From contig NZ_JAUTBF010000001.1 in the NCBI RefSeq assembly GCF_030818955.1, positions 3,224,001 through 3,288,000 of the forward strand: DNA of 64,000 nt. Direction: 5' to 3'. Under the pieces are notes generated by a model, which saw only the letters and a program-made list of their open reading frames with translations, searched no databases and was not told the origin of the DNA. This DNA comes from Microbacterium trichothecenolyticum (GTDB lineage Bacteria > Actinomycetota > Actinomycetes > Actinomycetales > Microbacteriaceae). This document shows, piece by piece, positions 8,839 through 17,597 of the stretch (its first letter is position 1; each line of letters begins with the position of its first letter). The position numbers and the translations under genes were made by a program.

Positions 8839-9818
8839 CGACCGCCGTCGACGGCGTCGAATACACGCCGCACGAGCTCGACCGCGACGCGACGTTCTAC
8901 GTCGCCGGGCACCGCGGGCTCGTCGGCTCGGCCATCGTGCGCAAGCTCCAAGCGTCGGGCTTCGACAACATCGTCGGCAAGACGTCTGCCGAGCTCGACC
9001 TGAAAGATCGCGACGCCGTGTTCGCCTACGTGGGCGAGACCAAGCCCAAGTACGTGGTGCTGGCTGCGGCGAAGGTCGGTGGCATCCTGGCGAACTCGAC
9101 CTACCCGGTCGACTTCCTCAGCGACAACATGCGCATCCAAGTCAACGTTCTGGATGCCGCTCTCGCCAACGACGTGGAACGCGTGCTGTTCCTCGGCTCG
9201 TCGTGCATCTACCCGAAGTTCGCCGAACAGCCCATCCGCGAGGACTCGCTGCTCACCGGTCACCTCGAGCCGACGAACGACGCATACGCGATCGCCAAGA
9301 TCGCCGGCATCCTGCAGACCCAGGCCGTTCGTCGCCAGTACGGACTCCCGTGGATCAGCGCCATGCCGACCAACCTCTACGGCCCGAACGACAACTTCTC
9401 GCCGCAGGGCTCGCACGTGTTGCCGGCGTTGATCCGTCGTTACGACGAGGCGGCGGCGTCGGGAGCGCCGAGCGTCACGAACTGGGGCACGGGAACCCCG
9501 CGTCGCGAGTTCCTCCACGCCGACGACATGGCCGATGCGTGCCTGCACCTCATGGAGCACTACGACGGACCCGACCAGGTCAACGTCGGCACGGGCTCCG
9601 ACGTGACCATTCGCGAGATCGCCGAGACCATCGCGCGCGTCACCGGGTTCGAGGGCGAGACCGAATGGGACACCTCGAAGCCCGACGGCACGCCGCAGAA
9701 GCTGCTCGACGTGTCGAAGCTGGCGGAGGCGGGCTGGACCGCGAAGATCTCCCTCGAAGAGGGCATGGAACGCACCGTGGCCTGGTACCGCGACCACGTC
9801 GGTTCACTGCGGCAGTAG
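8835..9818 (+). CDS. fcl: GDP-L-fucose synthase (epimerase/reductase)
   Basis: 327 residues from the GTG at 8835, which overlaps the gmd stop as GTGA. It carries out the 3,5-epimerisation and NADPH-dependent 4-reduction of GDP-4-keto-6-deoxymannose to GDP-L-fucose. Seen: cofactor loop [14 protein letters not shown] near residues 19-32, the LAAAKVGGI segment, the catalytic serine region [16 protein letters not shown], the YAIAKIAG Tyr-x3-Lys pair, and the [11 protein letters not shown] motif diagnostic of WcaG/Fcl. With gmd it completes GDP-fucose synthesis from GDP-mannose. A start further upstream would lie inside gmd and is unlikely. Confidence 0.95.
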   Translation: MTTAVDGVEYTPHELDRDATFYVAGHRGLVGSAIVRKLQASGFDNIVGKTSAELDLKDRDAVFAYVGETKPKYVVLAAAKVGGILANSTYPVDFLSDNMRIQVNVLDAALANDVERVLFLGSSCIYPKFAEQPIREDSLLTGHLEPTNDAYAIAKIAGILQTQAVRRQYGLPWISAMPTNLYGPNDNFSPQGSHVLPALIRRYDEAAASGAPSVTNWGTGTPRREFLHADDMADACLHLMEHYDGPDQVNVGTGSDVTIREIAETIARVTGFEGETEWDTSKPDGTPQKLLDVSKLAEAGWTAKISLEEGMERTVAWYRDHVGSLRQ

Positions 9819-10103
9819 ATGTTCCGGCACGTGGTGCTGTTCCGGGTCCGTGACGAGGTCGCGGACCCGGAGATATCGGCGGCGCTGACGGCGCTCCGCG
9901 CGCTCGGGGGCCAGCCGGGCGTGCTCTCGTGGGACGTCGCGCTCTCGCTCGATACACGCAAAGGGCGGGTCATCGTCGAGGACGGGACGTTCGTCGACCG
10001 CGCGGCGTTCGCGCAGTGGCGCGAGAGCGACGAGCATGCTCGGGTCGCGGGGCGTATGGCGGGAATCAGCGACTGGTGGGTGGCGGACTGGGAACGGAGC
10101 TGA
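9819..10103 (+). CDS. Dabb (stress-responsive A/B barrel) family protein
   Basis: 94 residues, starting at the base directly after the fcl stop. The FRHVVLFRVRDEV opening, GVLSWDVALSLDTRK middle and HARVAGRMAGISDWWVADW end fit the ferredoxin-like Dabb domain (PF07876), which forms dimers. Family members include stress-induced proteins and some small enzymes such as cyclases; the function here is unknown. It is co-transcribed with gmd-fcl and followed by a strong terminator, so it closes the polysaccharide block, but a direct role in sugar metabolism cannot be inferred. Confidence 0.8.
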   Translation: MFRHVVLFRVRDEVADPEISAALTALRALGGQPGVLSWDVALSLDTRKGRVIVEDGTFVDRAAFAQWRESDEHARVAGRMAGISDWWVADWERS

Positions 10104-10418
10104 CGCCGCCGCATCTCGGCATCCGTTCCTGAGCCGTCCCGCCCCGAGGCATCCGACAATCTTCCTCCCGCGTCGACGAGCGATCGCGCGACGCGGACGA
10201 CGGCTTCCCTGTCGTCGCCGACAGGGCGCGTCTTTCATTCTCAGAGGCTCCGGCCGCATTCGTGCGGTCGGAGCCTCTTCGCGTTGTGCCGTCCCGGATT
10301 TCGGTGCCGTAAACAGCGTGTAAATGAGCCGCGAGCCCCTGGATCTCGTCGATGTGCGACCTCTACTCTCATCACAAAGCAAGAATCCTATTGCACATTA
10401 TGAGAAAGAAGGCGGCAG
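10104..10418. other. Spacer between the polysaccharide and catabolic blocks
   Basis: No gene. It holds the strong terminator at 10243-10278 and the promoter region of the ABC-importer operon, which starts at 10419. The segment 10340-10400 is relatively AT-rich. No operator palindrome was recognised. Confidence 0.6.
10243..10278 (+). terminator. Intrinsic-type terminator after gmd-fcl-Dabb
   Basis: AGAGGCTCCG and CCGC pair with GCGG and CGGAGCCTCT across a 6-base loop: a stem of about 15 bp with one mismatch, followed by TTCGCG. It is the only strong hairpin in this intergenic region and separates two transcription units. Confidence 0.8.
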
Positions 10419-11204
10419 ATGGCATCGTCCGGTATCCGCGCGCAGGGCGTCGAGATGACGTTCCGTGCCCGGGGGCAGTCGACCACCGTGCTGGAGAGCC
10501 TCGACATCGACATCGCCCCCGGCAGCTTCGTCTCTCTGCTCGGCCCGTCGGGATGCGGCAAGAGCACGTTGCTGAAGATCCTCGGCGGCATCTTGGCGCC
10601 CACCGCCGGAACCGTGCAGATCGGGGGAGTGGATGCCGCTGACGCCGTGCGCCAGCGTGAGATCGGTCTCGTCCTTCAGCGGCCGGCGCTGCTGCCGTGG
10701 AAGACCGCGCGTCAGAACGCCGCCCACCTGCGCCAGATCGCTCGCGGAAACAAGAAGGCCAGTCTCGCGGCGGCCGACGAGGCCCTCGAGATGGTCGGAC
10801 TCTCGGCCGCCGCCGATCGACTCCCGCACGAGCTGTCGGGCGGAATGGCCCAGCGCGTCTCGATCGCCCGCGCGCTCGCGATGGACCCCTCGATCCTTCT
10901 GATGGACGAGCCCTTCGGGGCCCTGGATGCCATCACCCGCGACCAGATGAATGAAACCCTGGCACGGATCTGGGCGGCGACGGGCAAGACGATCGTCTTC
11001 GTCACGCACTCCATCTCCGAGGCCGTCTTCCTCTCCGACGTCGTCCATGTCATGGCCGCCGGCCCGGGGAGAGTCGTCGAGTCGCTCGACATCGAGGTCG
11101 CCCGCCCACGCACGGACGCGTCGTTCGCGCTCCCCGTCTTCGGCGAGCACACCACCCACCTGCGCGAGTTGCTGCACCCGTCCGAGAAGAAGGAGGTCGC
11201 CTGA
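10419..11204 (+). CDS. ABC importer ATP-binding protein (SsuB/TauB/ThiZ-type)
   Basis: 261 residues. Walker A GPSGCGKST at about 43-51, Q-loop LVLQRPALLPW, ABC signature LSGGMAQR, Walker B SILLMDEPFGALD and switch His in FVTHSISEA. The sequence belongs to the nitrate/taurine/thiamine-precursor subgroup. It powers import through the permease encoded one base downstream. The cognate binding protein (12142) is NMT1/THI5-like, a fold used for pyrimidine/pyridine vitamins, aromatic sulfonates and taurine. In this operon the cargo is probably the substrate of the downstream ring-degrading enzymes. Confidence 0.9.
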   Translation: MASSGIRAQGVEMTFRARGQSTTVLESLDIDIAPGSFVSLLGPSGCGKSTLLKILGGILAPTAGTVQIGGVDAADAVRQREIGLVLQRPALLPWKTARQNAAHLRQIARGNKKASLAAADEALEMVGLSAAADRLPHELSGGMAQRVSIARALAMDPSILLMDEPFGALDAITRDQMNETLARIWAATGKTIVFVTHSISEAVFLSDVVHVMAAGPGRVVESLDIEVARPRTDASFALPVFGEHTTHLRELLHPSEKKEVA

Positions 11205-11205
11205 G

Positions 11206-12018
11206 ATGACCGGAGTGATGGAACGCCCGCGGATGCGCTCGGCCGCGTCCGGACGTGCGTGGTCGCTGGCGTGGCCTCCGCTGCTGTTCGTCGCCTTTGC
11301 GCTCGTGCTCTGGGAGGCGGCGGTCATCGTCCTGAAGGTGCCGCCGTACGTGCTGGCCACCCCCTCGCAGATCGCCGGCGAGATGATCTCGGCGGCCCCT
11401 CTGCTGTTGCAGGCCGCCTGGATCACGACGCAGGAGGTGCTGTGGGGCTTTCTGATCAGCGTCGTCGTCGGCATGCTGATCGCTCTCGTCGTCGTCCGCT
11501 TCCGGTGGCTCGACCGGGCGGTCTACCCGCTCATCGTGCTGTTCCAGGTCGTGCCGAAGGTCGCGCTGGCCCCGATCTTCATCCTGTGGTTCGGGTACAC
11601 CCTGACCCCGAAGCTCGTGCTCATCGTCGTCATGGCGTTCTTCCCCATCACCCTCAACATGGTGCTGGGTCTGCGACGCATCGACGAGGACCAACTGCTG
11701 CTCATGCGCTCGGTCGGCTCGACACGCAACCAGATCCTCTTCCAGGTGCAGGTGCCCACGTCGCTGCCCTACCTCTTCGCCGGTGCTCGCATCGCCATCA
11801 CCCTCGCCGTCATCGGCGCCGTGGTCGCCGAGTTCGCCGGTGCGCAGAACGGCCTGGGGTATCTCATCCAGTTCTCGGCGACGCAGCTGGACACCCCGAG
11901 GATGTTCGCCGCGCTGATTCTCGTGTCGCTTCTCGGTCTCGCGTTCTACTACCTCATCGCCCTCGCGGAGTTCGTCGTCGCCCGACGTTTCCCCCACATC
12001 TCGCACACCGCGGACTGA
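11206..12018 (+). CDS. ABC importer permease (BPD family)
   Basis: 270 residues; the ATG at 11206 follows the ATPase stop after one base. About six membrane helices, and the cytoplasmic EAA loop is visible in RRIDEDQLLLMRSVGSTRNQILFQVQVP followed by the last three helices. Homologous to SsuC/TauC/ThiX permeases, which work as homodimers with two ATPase subunits. It is followed by a 120-bp gap with an inverted repeat (GCCGAGG/CCTCGGC, near 12106) before the binding-protein gene. Confidence 0.9.
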   Translation: MTGVMERPRMRSAASGRAWSLAWPPLLFVAFALVLWEAAVIVLKVPPYVLATPSQIAGEMISAAPLLLQAAWITTQEVLWGFLISVVVGMLIALVVVRFRWLDRAVYPLIVLFQVVPKVALAPIFILWFGYTLTPKLVLIVVMAFFPITLNMVLGLRRIDEDQLLLMRSVGSTRNQILFQVQVPTSLPYLFAGARIAITLAVIGAVVAEFAGAQNGLGYLIQFSATQLDTPRMFAALILVSLLGLAFYYLIALAEFVVARRFPHISHTAD

Positions 12019-12141
12019 CACCGCCCGCGTGTCCCACCGTTCCGGCATCCATCCAATTCCACCGCCGTAACAGCAGTACCCGATAGCGCTCCACCACACC
12101 TACCCGCCGAGGCCACCTCGGCGTGTGATTCAAGGAGAGAC

Positions 12142-13203
12142 ATGCGTATTCAGACCCTGCACCGCACAGCCGTGGTCGCCCTGCTCGCCGGTTCGCTCGG
12201 CCTCGCCGGGTGCTCGGCGGGGGCTCCCGCCACCGACGGAGATGCCTCCGCCGCTCCGGCAGACCTCGACCACGTCAAGATCCAGCTCGATTTCCAAGTC
12301 CGCGGCCTGCACTCCGTGTTCTTCGTCGGCAAAGAGATGGGCTTCTTCGAAGACGCCGGCATCGCCGTCGACTCGATCACGCCCGGCAAGAGCTCCGGCG
12401 AGACGCTTCAGGTGGTGTCGAGCCTGACCGACACCATCGGCGTCGCCGACCTGCCCACCCTCGTGCTCAACCGCTCGAAGGGTGTACCGGTGAAGGCGGT
12501 CGCGGCCATCAACCAGTACTCGCCCATGGCGATGTGCTCGCTGAAGGACAAGCTGCAGCTGAAGAGCCCGCAAGACCTGAAGGGCCACTCGATCAGCGTC
12601 CAGGCAGCCGGCTCGACGTACCTGTTCACCAAGTCCCTGCTGGCCGTCAACGACATTCCCGAAGACGCGCTGACGTACCTCACGGTCAACCCGCCGTACG
12701 AGTCGTACCTGTTGACGGGTCAGGTCGACGTCGTCCCCTGCTACAAGGATGCCGAGCTGACCATCCTCGCCGAACACGCGGGAGGCGAAGACAAGCTCAG
12801 CGTGCTCGACGGCGCGAAGTGGGGCTACGAGGCCTACGGCACCGGCATCTTCGCCTCGGACGCCTTCATCTCGGAACACCCCGACACGATCGCGAAGTTC
12901 GCCAAGGGATTCGCGAAATCTCTTCAGTACGTGATCGACAACCCCGAGAAGGCGGCCGAGATCACGGCGGCCTCCTCTCCGGAGCTCTCCGGCAACGTCG
13001 CTCTCTACCAGGCACAGATCGCCGCCGACATCGCGGACTCGTTCACGAGCCCCACGACCGACGCTCACGGCCTGGGCGCGATGTCGGATGAGCAGTGGAA
13101 GGCCACCATCGATCTGCTCGCCGCCCAGGGGCAGATCACCACGACACCGTCGGTCGACGACGTGCGCGACGACACGTTCATCGCCGAGGCACACACCGAC
13201 TGA
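12142..13203 (+). CDS. NMT1/THI5-like ABC substrate-binding lipoprotein
   Basis: 353 residues, good AAGGAGAG ribosome site. N-terminal lipoprotein signal: basic start, hydrophobic stretch and lipobox LAGC with acylated Cys24. The mature domain starts with the family hallmark VKIQLDFQVRGLHSVFFVGKEMGFFEDAGI (in part) and a GETLQVVSSLTDTIGVAD segment: periplasmic-type fold II of the NMT1/THI5 group, whose relatives bind formylaminopyrimidine, riboflavin, taurine or aromatic acids. Predicted to capture the substrate outside the membrane. With B6-type enzymes downstream, 4-pyridoxate or a pyridoxine derivative is the favoured ligand (inference). Confidence 0.88.
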   Translation: MRIQTLHRTAVVALLAGSLGLAGCSAGAPATDGDASAAPADLDHVKIQLDFQVRGLHSVFFVGKEMGFFEDAGIAVDSITPGKSSGETLQVVSSLTDTIGVADLPTLVLNRSKGVPVKAVAAINQYSPMAMCSLKDKLQLKSPQDLKGHSISVQAAGSTYLFTKSLLAVNDIPEDALTYLTVNPPYESYLLTGQVDVVPCYKDAELTILAEHAGGEDKLSVLDGAKWGYEAYGTGIFASDAFISEHPDTIAKFAKGFAKSLQYVIDNPEKAAEITAASSPELSGNVALYQAQIAADIADSFTSPTTDAHGLGAMSDEQWKATIDLLAAQGQITTTPSVDDVRDDTFIAEAHTD

Positions 13204-13208
13204 GCCGG

Positions 13209-13241
13209 CCGGGGCGGCGCGCGGTCGTCGCGCCGCCCCGG
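13209..13241 (+). terminator. Strong 13-bp hairpin between importer and enzyme genes
   Basis: CCGGGGCGGCGCG (13209-13221) pairs perfectly with CGCGCCGCCCCGG (13229-13241) across a 7-base loop. No T run follows. It may act as a partial terminator or mRNA-stabilising hairpin that lets binding protein be made in excess over the enzymes, as is common after substrate-binding-protein genes. Confidence 0.55.
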
Positions 13242-13274
13242 ACCATCGCACTCGCGGAGAAAGAGAGACACCCC

Positions 13275-14414
13275 ATGACCACTCGTCATGCCGAAATCGC
13301 CGGCGCAGGCTTCGCCGGCCTGACCGCCGCCACCGCGCTCGCGCAGCGGGGATGGTCCGTGCGCGTTCACGAGAAGGCGCCCGAACTTCGGACCGAGGGC
13401 GCGGGAATCGTGCTCTGGAACAACAGCCTCCAGGTGCTCGACGCCATCGGGGCGACGCACGATCTCATGTCGAAGTCGATGACGCCGCCGGCGTACGAGA
13501 CCCGCATGAACAACGTCATCCGCTCGCAAGAGACCCTCGACGGCATCAGTTGGCGCACCCTCACCCGACCGCACCTGTTCGCGACGCTGCTGTACGCCGC
13601 CCGGGAGGCGGGCGTCGAGATCGTCGCGGGCTCCACCGTGCGCTCGGCCACTGCCGACGGCGAGGTCACCCTCGCCAGCGGTGAGAAAGCGACGGCAGAC
13701 GTCGTGATCGGCGCCGACGGCGTCGGGTCGGCTGTGCGCGACTCGCTCGCCATCCCGCTGGAACGGCAGCGATCGCGCGACGGGATCACCCGCTTTCTCG
13801 TGCCGCGCCGCAAGGAGCAGCTGCAGGCGCTCGAGCCCGACACCGAGTGGGACAACGTCATCGACTTCTGGAACCTCGAGCCGCGGGTTCTGCGTGTGCT
13901 CTACACGCCCGCGAACGACGACGAGCTCTACATCGCGCTGATGGCGCCGGCCGACGACGCCGCCGGATCGCGCGTGCCGATCGACCTCGAGCTTTGGACC
14001 TCGGTCTTCCCGCAACTCGCGCCCGTGCTCGAAGCGGCGGCCACCGTCCCCGGCAAGTACTACGGCTACCAGACCACGCGCGTCGAGTCGTGGACCCGCG
14101 GCAGGGTCGCGCTCATCGGCGACGCGGCGCATGCGATGTGCCCGGCACTGGCGCAGGGAGCCGGATGCGCGATGCAGAACGCGTGGACGCTCGCCGTCGC
14201 CGCCGACGAGACCTCGGACGCCGCCGCGCTTCCTGCCGCCCTCGAGCGCTGGGAGCAGCACGAGCGCCCCTTCACCGATCGCTGTCAGGACCGTTCCCAG
14301 CACTACGCCGACACGCGCGAGATGGCCAACGGCAATCAGTTCTCGGGCGACGTCGTCGAGACGGCGCTCTACAACCCCACCGACCCCCGACGCCACGAGG
14401 TGCAGCACGCATGA
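13275..14414 (+). CDS. FAD-dependent ring monooxygenase, candidate MHPC oxygenase
   Basis: 379 residues from the ATG at 13275. Class A flavoprotein monooxygenase: FAD-binding GAGFAG at residues 10-15, middle motif region VVIGADGVGSAVRDSL, and the late FAD/ribityl motif GDAAHAMCPALAQGAG. It uses NAD(P)H and O2. Length and operon partners match 2-methyl-3-hydroxypyridine-5-carboxylate oxygenase, which both hydroxylates and opens the pyridine ring in vitamin B6 breakdown; related enzymes include 6-hydroxynicotinate and salicylate monooxygenases, which cannot be excluded. The gene's stop overlaps the next start as ATGA. Confidence 0.85.
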   Translation: MTTRHAEIAGAGFAGLTAATALAQRGWSVRVHEKAPELRTEGAGIVLWNNSLQVLDAIGATHDLMSKSMTPPAYETRMNNVIRSQETLDGISWRTLTRPHLFATLLYAAREAGVEIVAGSTVRSATADGEVTLASGEKATADVVIGADGVGSAVRDSLAIPLERQRSRDGITRFLVPRRKEQLQALEPDTEWDNVIDFWNLEPRVLRVLYTPANDDELYIALMAPADDAAGSRVPIDLELWTSVFPQLAPVLEAAATVPGKYYGYQTTRVESWTRGRVALIGDAAHAMCPALAQGAGCAMQNAWTLAVAADETSDAAALPAALERWEQHERPFTDRCQDRSQHYADTREMANGNQFSGDVVETALYNPTDPRRHEVQHA

Positions 14415-14995
14415 CCGCCTTCTCCGCCTACGACGTCCGCGCCTGGCACTCCTTCGTACAGGAGAGCACCGCTCGCCGTGGACCCGACCCCGACCTTCCC
14501 CTCGTGAAAGCGGCCGTCGCCGTCGTCATCGCCAACCCGTTCGTCGGCCGGTGGGTGGAGGATCTCTCGCCCCTCACCGCACCCAGCGCCGACCTCGGCA
14601 CCGAGCTCGGCCGCCGGGCCGTGGCCCTGCTGGGCGGACGACCCGTCGAGAGCTACGGCAAGGGCGGCCTCGCGGGCCTCGACGGTGAGCAGGAGCACGT
14701 GGTCGCGTGCGTGACCACGGTGTTCGGAAACGCCTTCCGCGACGCCGTCGGGGGAGGGCGCGCCTGGATCTCGTCGGTGACGAAGACGGCTTCGGCCGGA
14801 AGCCCGATCGACATCCCCCTGGCTTTCAAAGACGAGGTGTACGTGCGCTCGCACTACGACGCGATCACGATCGCCCTCCCCGACGCCCCGCGCCCCGACG
14901 AACTGGTCGTCATCGCCGCCGTCGCCACCGGGGGGCGGGTCAACGCCCGGGTCGGGGGCATGACCGTCCAGGAAGCGCTCGCCGCGGGCGACTGA
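14411..14995 (+). CDS. AA_synth-family protein (PF06684), function unknown
   Basis: 194 residues, start coupled to the monooxygenase stop by ATGA. The sequence shows the family's hallmarks: KAAVAVVIANPFVGRWVEDL near the start, a central YGKGGLAGLDGEQEHV segment and the SVTKTASAGSPIDIPLAFKDE stretch (in part), ending in a VNARVGGMTVQEAL tail. The name 'amino acid synthesis' is historical; I know of no established reaction. It sits between the ring oxygenase and the decarboxylase-like gene, so it may act on an intermediate, for example as a hydrolase or isomerase, or protect one. It could be an undescribed component of this pathway. Confidence 0.75.
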   Translation: MTAFSAYDVRAWHSFVQESTARRGPDPDLPLVKAAVAVVIANPFVGRWVEDLSPLTAPSADLGTELGRRAVALLGGRPVESYGKGGLAGLDGEQEHVVACVTTVFGNAFRDAVGGGRAWISSVTKTASAGSPIDIPLAFKDEVYVRSHYDAITIALPDAPRPDELVVIAAVATGGRVNARVGGMTVQEALAAGD

Positions 14996-15023
14996 GACCC
15001 CTACCCGAACAGGAGCACGACTC

Positions 15024-15803
15024 GTGACATACACCCATACCGCCTATCTGGAAGACGGCTCGATCGCGGCCACCCTGGCCGATCTCGCCCGCGCCCACCG
15101 CATCCTCGAGCTCGAGGGGCACGGCGACATGTCGATGGGACACCTGTCCTACCGCGACCCGTTCGGGCGGGGACTCTGGCTCAAGCGGGGCAACCTCGCG
15201 CTGAGCGAGGTCGAGCAGGACGATTTCATCCTCATCGACTTCGACGGCGCCGTGCTGGAGGGCACCGGGCTGCGCCATCTCGAGTGGCCGCTACACGCCG
15301 AGATCATGAAGGCGCGGCCCGACGTCAACTTCGTCGGGCACTCCCACGCGCACTTCTCCACGGTGCTGGGCGCCAGCGAGGAACCGCTGAAGCCCTACAA
15401 CAACCACGGCGTGTGGTTCGCGTACGAGGGCGTTCCGCGCTTCACGCAGACCAGCCACATCATCACGACCGTGCCGCTGGGTGTGGCCGCCGCGCAGCAC
15501 ATCGGAGCGGCGCAAGCGCTCCTGCTCGCGAACCACGGCATCGCGTTCGTCGGGTCGACGGTCGCGGAGGTCACGCTGACGGGGATCTTCCTCGAGAAGG
15601 CCGCGCGTTTCCAGGTCGACCTGCGTGCCTCGGGCTTCGCCCCGATCGAGCCCGACCCGGAGGAGACGAAGGAGAAGTTCGATCGCATCTACCCCGCGAA
15701 GGCGCAGCACAACTTCTGGACTTACTTCAACCGTCGACTCGATCGTGTCGAGGCCCTGCAAGGGATCGGCATCTCGCAGATCAGCCTGCCCCCGGGCGTC
15801 TGA
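15024..15803 (+). CDS. Class II aldolase-fold enzyme, candidate HMPDC 4-decarboxylase
   Basis: 259 residues, GTG start. Class II aldolase/adducin fold: catalytic-acid position Glu87 (HLEWPLH), metal ligands His106 and His108 in VGHSHAH and His171 in LLANHGI; Glu87 to His106 has the same 19-residue spacing as in fuculose-phosphate aldolase. In vitamin B6 degradation the 3-hydroxy-2-methylpyridine-4,5-dicarboxylate decarboxylase has this fold and is Mn-dependent, feeding the ring oxygenase. The gene lies directly between the oxygenase and dehydrogenase candidates. A sugar-phosphate aldolase role is possible but would not fit the neighbours. Confidence 0.85.
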   Translation: MTYTHTAYLEDGSIAATLADLARAHRILELEGHGDMSMGHLSYRDPFGRGLWLKRGNLALSEVEQDDFILIDFDGAVLEGTGLRHLEWPLHAEIMKARPDVNFVGHSHAHFSTVLGASEEPLKPYNNHGVWFAYEGVPRFTQTSHIITTVPLGVAAAQHIGAAQALLLANHGIAFVGSTVAEVTLTGIFLEKAARFQVDLRASGFAPIEPDPEETKEKFDRIYPAKAQHNFWTYFNRRLDRVEALQGIGISQISLPPGV

Positions 15804-15827
15804 CAACCAGAGAAAAGGAATGACCAC

Positions 15828-16763
15828 ATGAGCACTCTCCCCGCCATCGCCTCCGTCATCGGGTCGGGCACCATGGGACCCGGGATCGCCGCCACCCTCG
15901 CCCGCGCCGGCGTCGCCGTGCGCGTGTACGACATCTCCGATGAGGCGATCGCTCGCGCGACGGCCATGGTCGACGTCGTCCAGGGCGTTCTGGATGCCGT
16001 GGGGACACCGCCCACGGCCGGCGGATCGGTCTCTTTCGGTACCGATCTCGCGGAAGCCGTCGCCGACAGCGAGCTCATCATCGAGGCCATCCCCGAGCGC
16101 CTGGAGCTCAAGTACGCGTTGCTGGCCGACCTCGAGAACCTCGTGGGCGATGACGTCATCATCGCGTCCAACACCTCCGGCATCCCGATCTCCACCATGG
16201 CGGAGAAGATGCGCGTTCCGGGGCGCTTGATCGGCATGCACTGGTCGAACCCGCCGCACCTCATCCCCATGATCGAGGTGATTCCCGGACGACAGACCGA
16301 CGAAGCGCTCGTGGGCGTCCTGGTGTCGATGGTGGAGGCCTTCGGGTACGTGCCGGTGGTCGAGAAGGAGATCCCCGGGTTCGTCGAGAACCGCGTGCTC
16401 TACGCGGTGCTGCGCGAGTGCCTGGCGCTTCTGGAAGAGGGCATCGTCACCCCCGAGGGCCTCGACGCGTGCGTCAAGTGGGGGATCGGATACAAGCTGT
16501 CGGTCGTCGGTCCCACGCGCCTGCTCGATATGGCCGGCCTCGACATCTACAAAGCCGTCTCGAGCTATCTGAACGAGGACCTCGCCACCACCTCGGGTAC
16601 CCCCGCCCTCATCGAGGACAAGATCGCCGCGGGTCGGCTCGGGTTCAAGTCCGAGGGCGGCATGTACGACTACGGCCCGGGCGAGGTCGACGCCACGCGC
16701 AAGGACATCCTCACCGGCCTCATCGCGGCGCGAAAGACGCTGTCGAGCATCCCGGTCGTATGA
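15828..16763 (+). CDS. 3-hydroxyacyl-CoA dehydrogenase-fold enzyme, candidate FHMPC dehydrogenase
   Basis: 311 residues. NAD-binding GSGTMGPGIA at residues 12-21, DI at the strand-2 end (Asp35, NAD rather than NADP), ASNTSG (113-118), and the catalytic His138-Glu150 dyad with the 12-residue spacing of the family. Length and operon position match 5-formyl-3-hydroxy-2-methylpyridine-4-carboxylate 5-dehydrogenase, a member of this family in B6 degradation that oxidises an aldehyde to the dicarboxylate used by the preceding gene's product. True hydroxyacyl-CoA or carnitine dehydrogenase activity is the alternative. The ribosome site GAAAAGGAATGACC is clear. Confidence 0.85.
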   Translation: MSTLPAIASVIGSGTMGPGIAATLARAGVAVRVYDISDEAIARATAMVDVVQGVLDAVGTPPTAGGSVSFGTDLAEAVADSELIIEAIPERLELKYALLADLENLVGDDVIIASNTSGIPISTMAEKMRVPGRLIGMHWSNPPHLIPMIEVIPGRQTDEALVGVLVSMVEAFGYVPVVEKEIPGFVENRVLYAVLRECLALLEEGIVTPEGLDACVKWGIGYKLSVVGPTRLLDMAGLDIYKAVSSYLNEDLATTSGTPALIEDKIAAGRLGFKSEGGMYDYGPGEVDATRKDILTGLIAARKTLSSIPVV

Positions 16764-17587
16764 CCGGGGTCTCGCGGCGCACCGGGGGCACCGTCCCGAT
16801 CGCGTACGACGTCGCGGGGACCGGCCCCGCGGTCGTGCTGCTGCATGGAACGTCGGCGAGCCACGCCGTGTGGGATCCCGTCGTCGATGTGCTCCGCACC
16901 AGCGCGACGGCGATCGCGCTGGATCAGCGCGGGCACGGTCGCAGCGCCAAGCCTCCGGTCGGATACGCGGCCGATGACTTCGCGGCCGACGTCGTCCACG
17001 TGCTCGACGACCTGAGCCTGGAGCGCGCCGTCGTGGTGGGGCACTCGCTCGGGGCGCGCAACGCGTGGGTCGCGGCGGCGCGGTACCCCGACCGCATCGC
17101 GGCCGCGGTGTGCGTCGACTACACGCCCTTCGTCGCCCCGGCGGTGCTGAACGACCTTCGCGACCGCGTCGCCGCGGGCCACCGTGCCTTCGCCGACATT
17201 GACGAGGTCGAGGAGTACCTCGCCGCGCGATATGTGCGCCTGCCTCCGGATGCCGTCGCGCGCCGCGCCCGTGCGGGGTACCGCCGTGACGCGGACGGGC
17301 GCTGGTGGCCGTTGGCCGACCCCTCTGCGATGTCGCACCTGATCGACGGATTCGGTCGGGAGTGGGCGGAGGAGTTCGAGGCCGCGGCCGTGCCGATGGT
17401 GCACGTGCGCGGCGTCGACAGTCGGATCGTGGATCACGACGCCTGGGATCGCGCGCGACGCCTCCGTCCGCGGGATCGATGGATCGTCGTCGACGGTGCA
17501 GACCACTACGTGCCCGAGGAATGTCCCGATCTGGTCGCCGCCGAAACGCTCGACCTTCTGAACGCTGTTCTCCCCTCATCCATCTGA
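16760..17587 (+). CDS. Alpha/beta hydrolase, candidate acetamidomethylene-succinate hydrolase
   Basis: 275 residues, start overlapping the dehydrogenase stop as ATGA. Fold hallmarks: oxyanion HGTSASHAVW at 29-38, LDQRGHGRS at 54-62, nucleophile Ser96 in GHSLGA, and the C-terminal His in DGADHYVPEE. Of normal hydrolase length. In B6 degradation an enzyme of this type splits E-2-(acetamidomethylene)succinate, the product of the ring oxygenase, into succinate semialdehyde, acetate, CO2 and ammonia. Co-occurrence with the three other fold-matched enzymes is the main support; sequence alone would allow many ester or amide substrates. Confidence 0.85.
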   Translation: MTGVSRRTGGTVPIAYDVAGTGPAVVLLHGTSASHAVWDPVVDVLRTSATAIALDQRGHGRSAKPPVGYAADDFAADVVHVLDDLSLERAVVVGHSLGARNAWVAAARYPDRIAAAVCVDYTPFVAPAVLNDLRDRVAAGHRAFADIDEVEEYLAARYVRLPPDAVARRARAGYRRDADGRWWPLADPSAMSHLIDGFGREWAEEFEAAAVPMVHVRGVDSRIVDHDAWDRARRLRPRDRWIVVDGADHYVPEECPDLVAAETLDLLNAVLPSSI

Positions 17588-17597
17588 AGGAACTCTC

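Noticed and set aside
12106..12122. Riboswitch before the NMT1/THI5-like binding-protein gene
   Set aside because: Only a simple GCCGAGG/CCTCGGC hairpin is present; no conserved core of the TPP or other known riboswitches was recognised.
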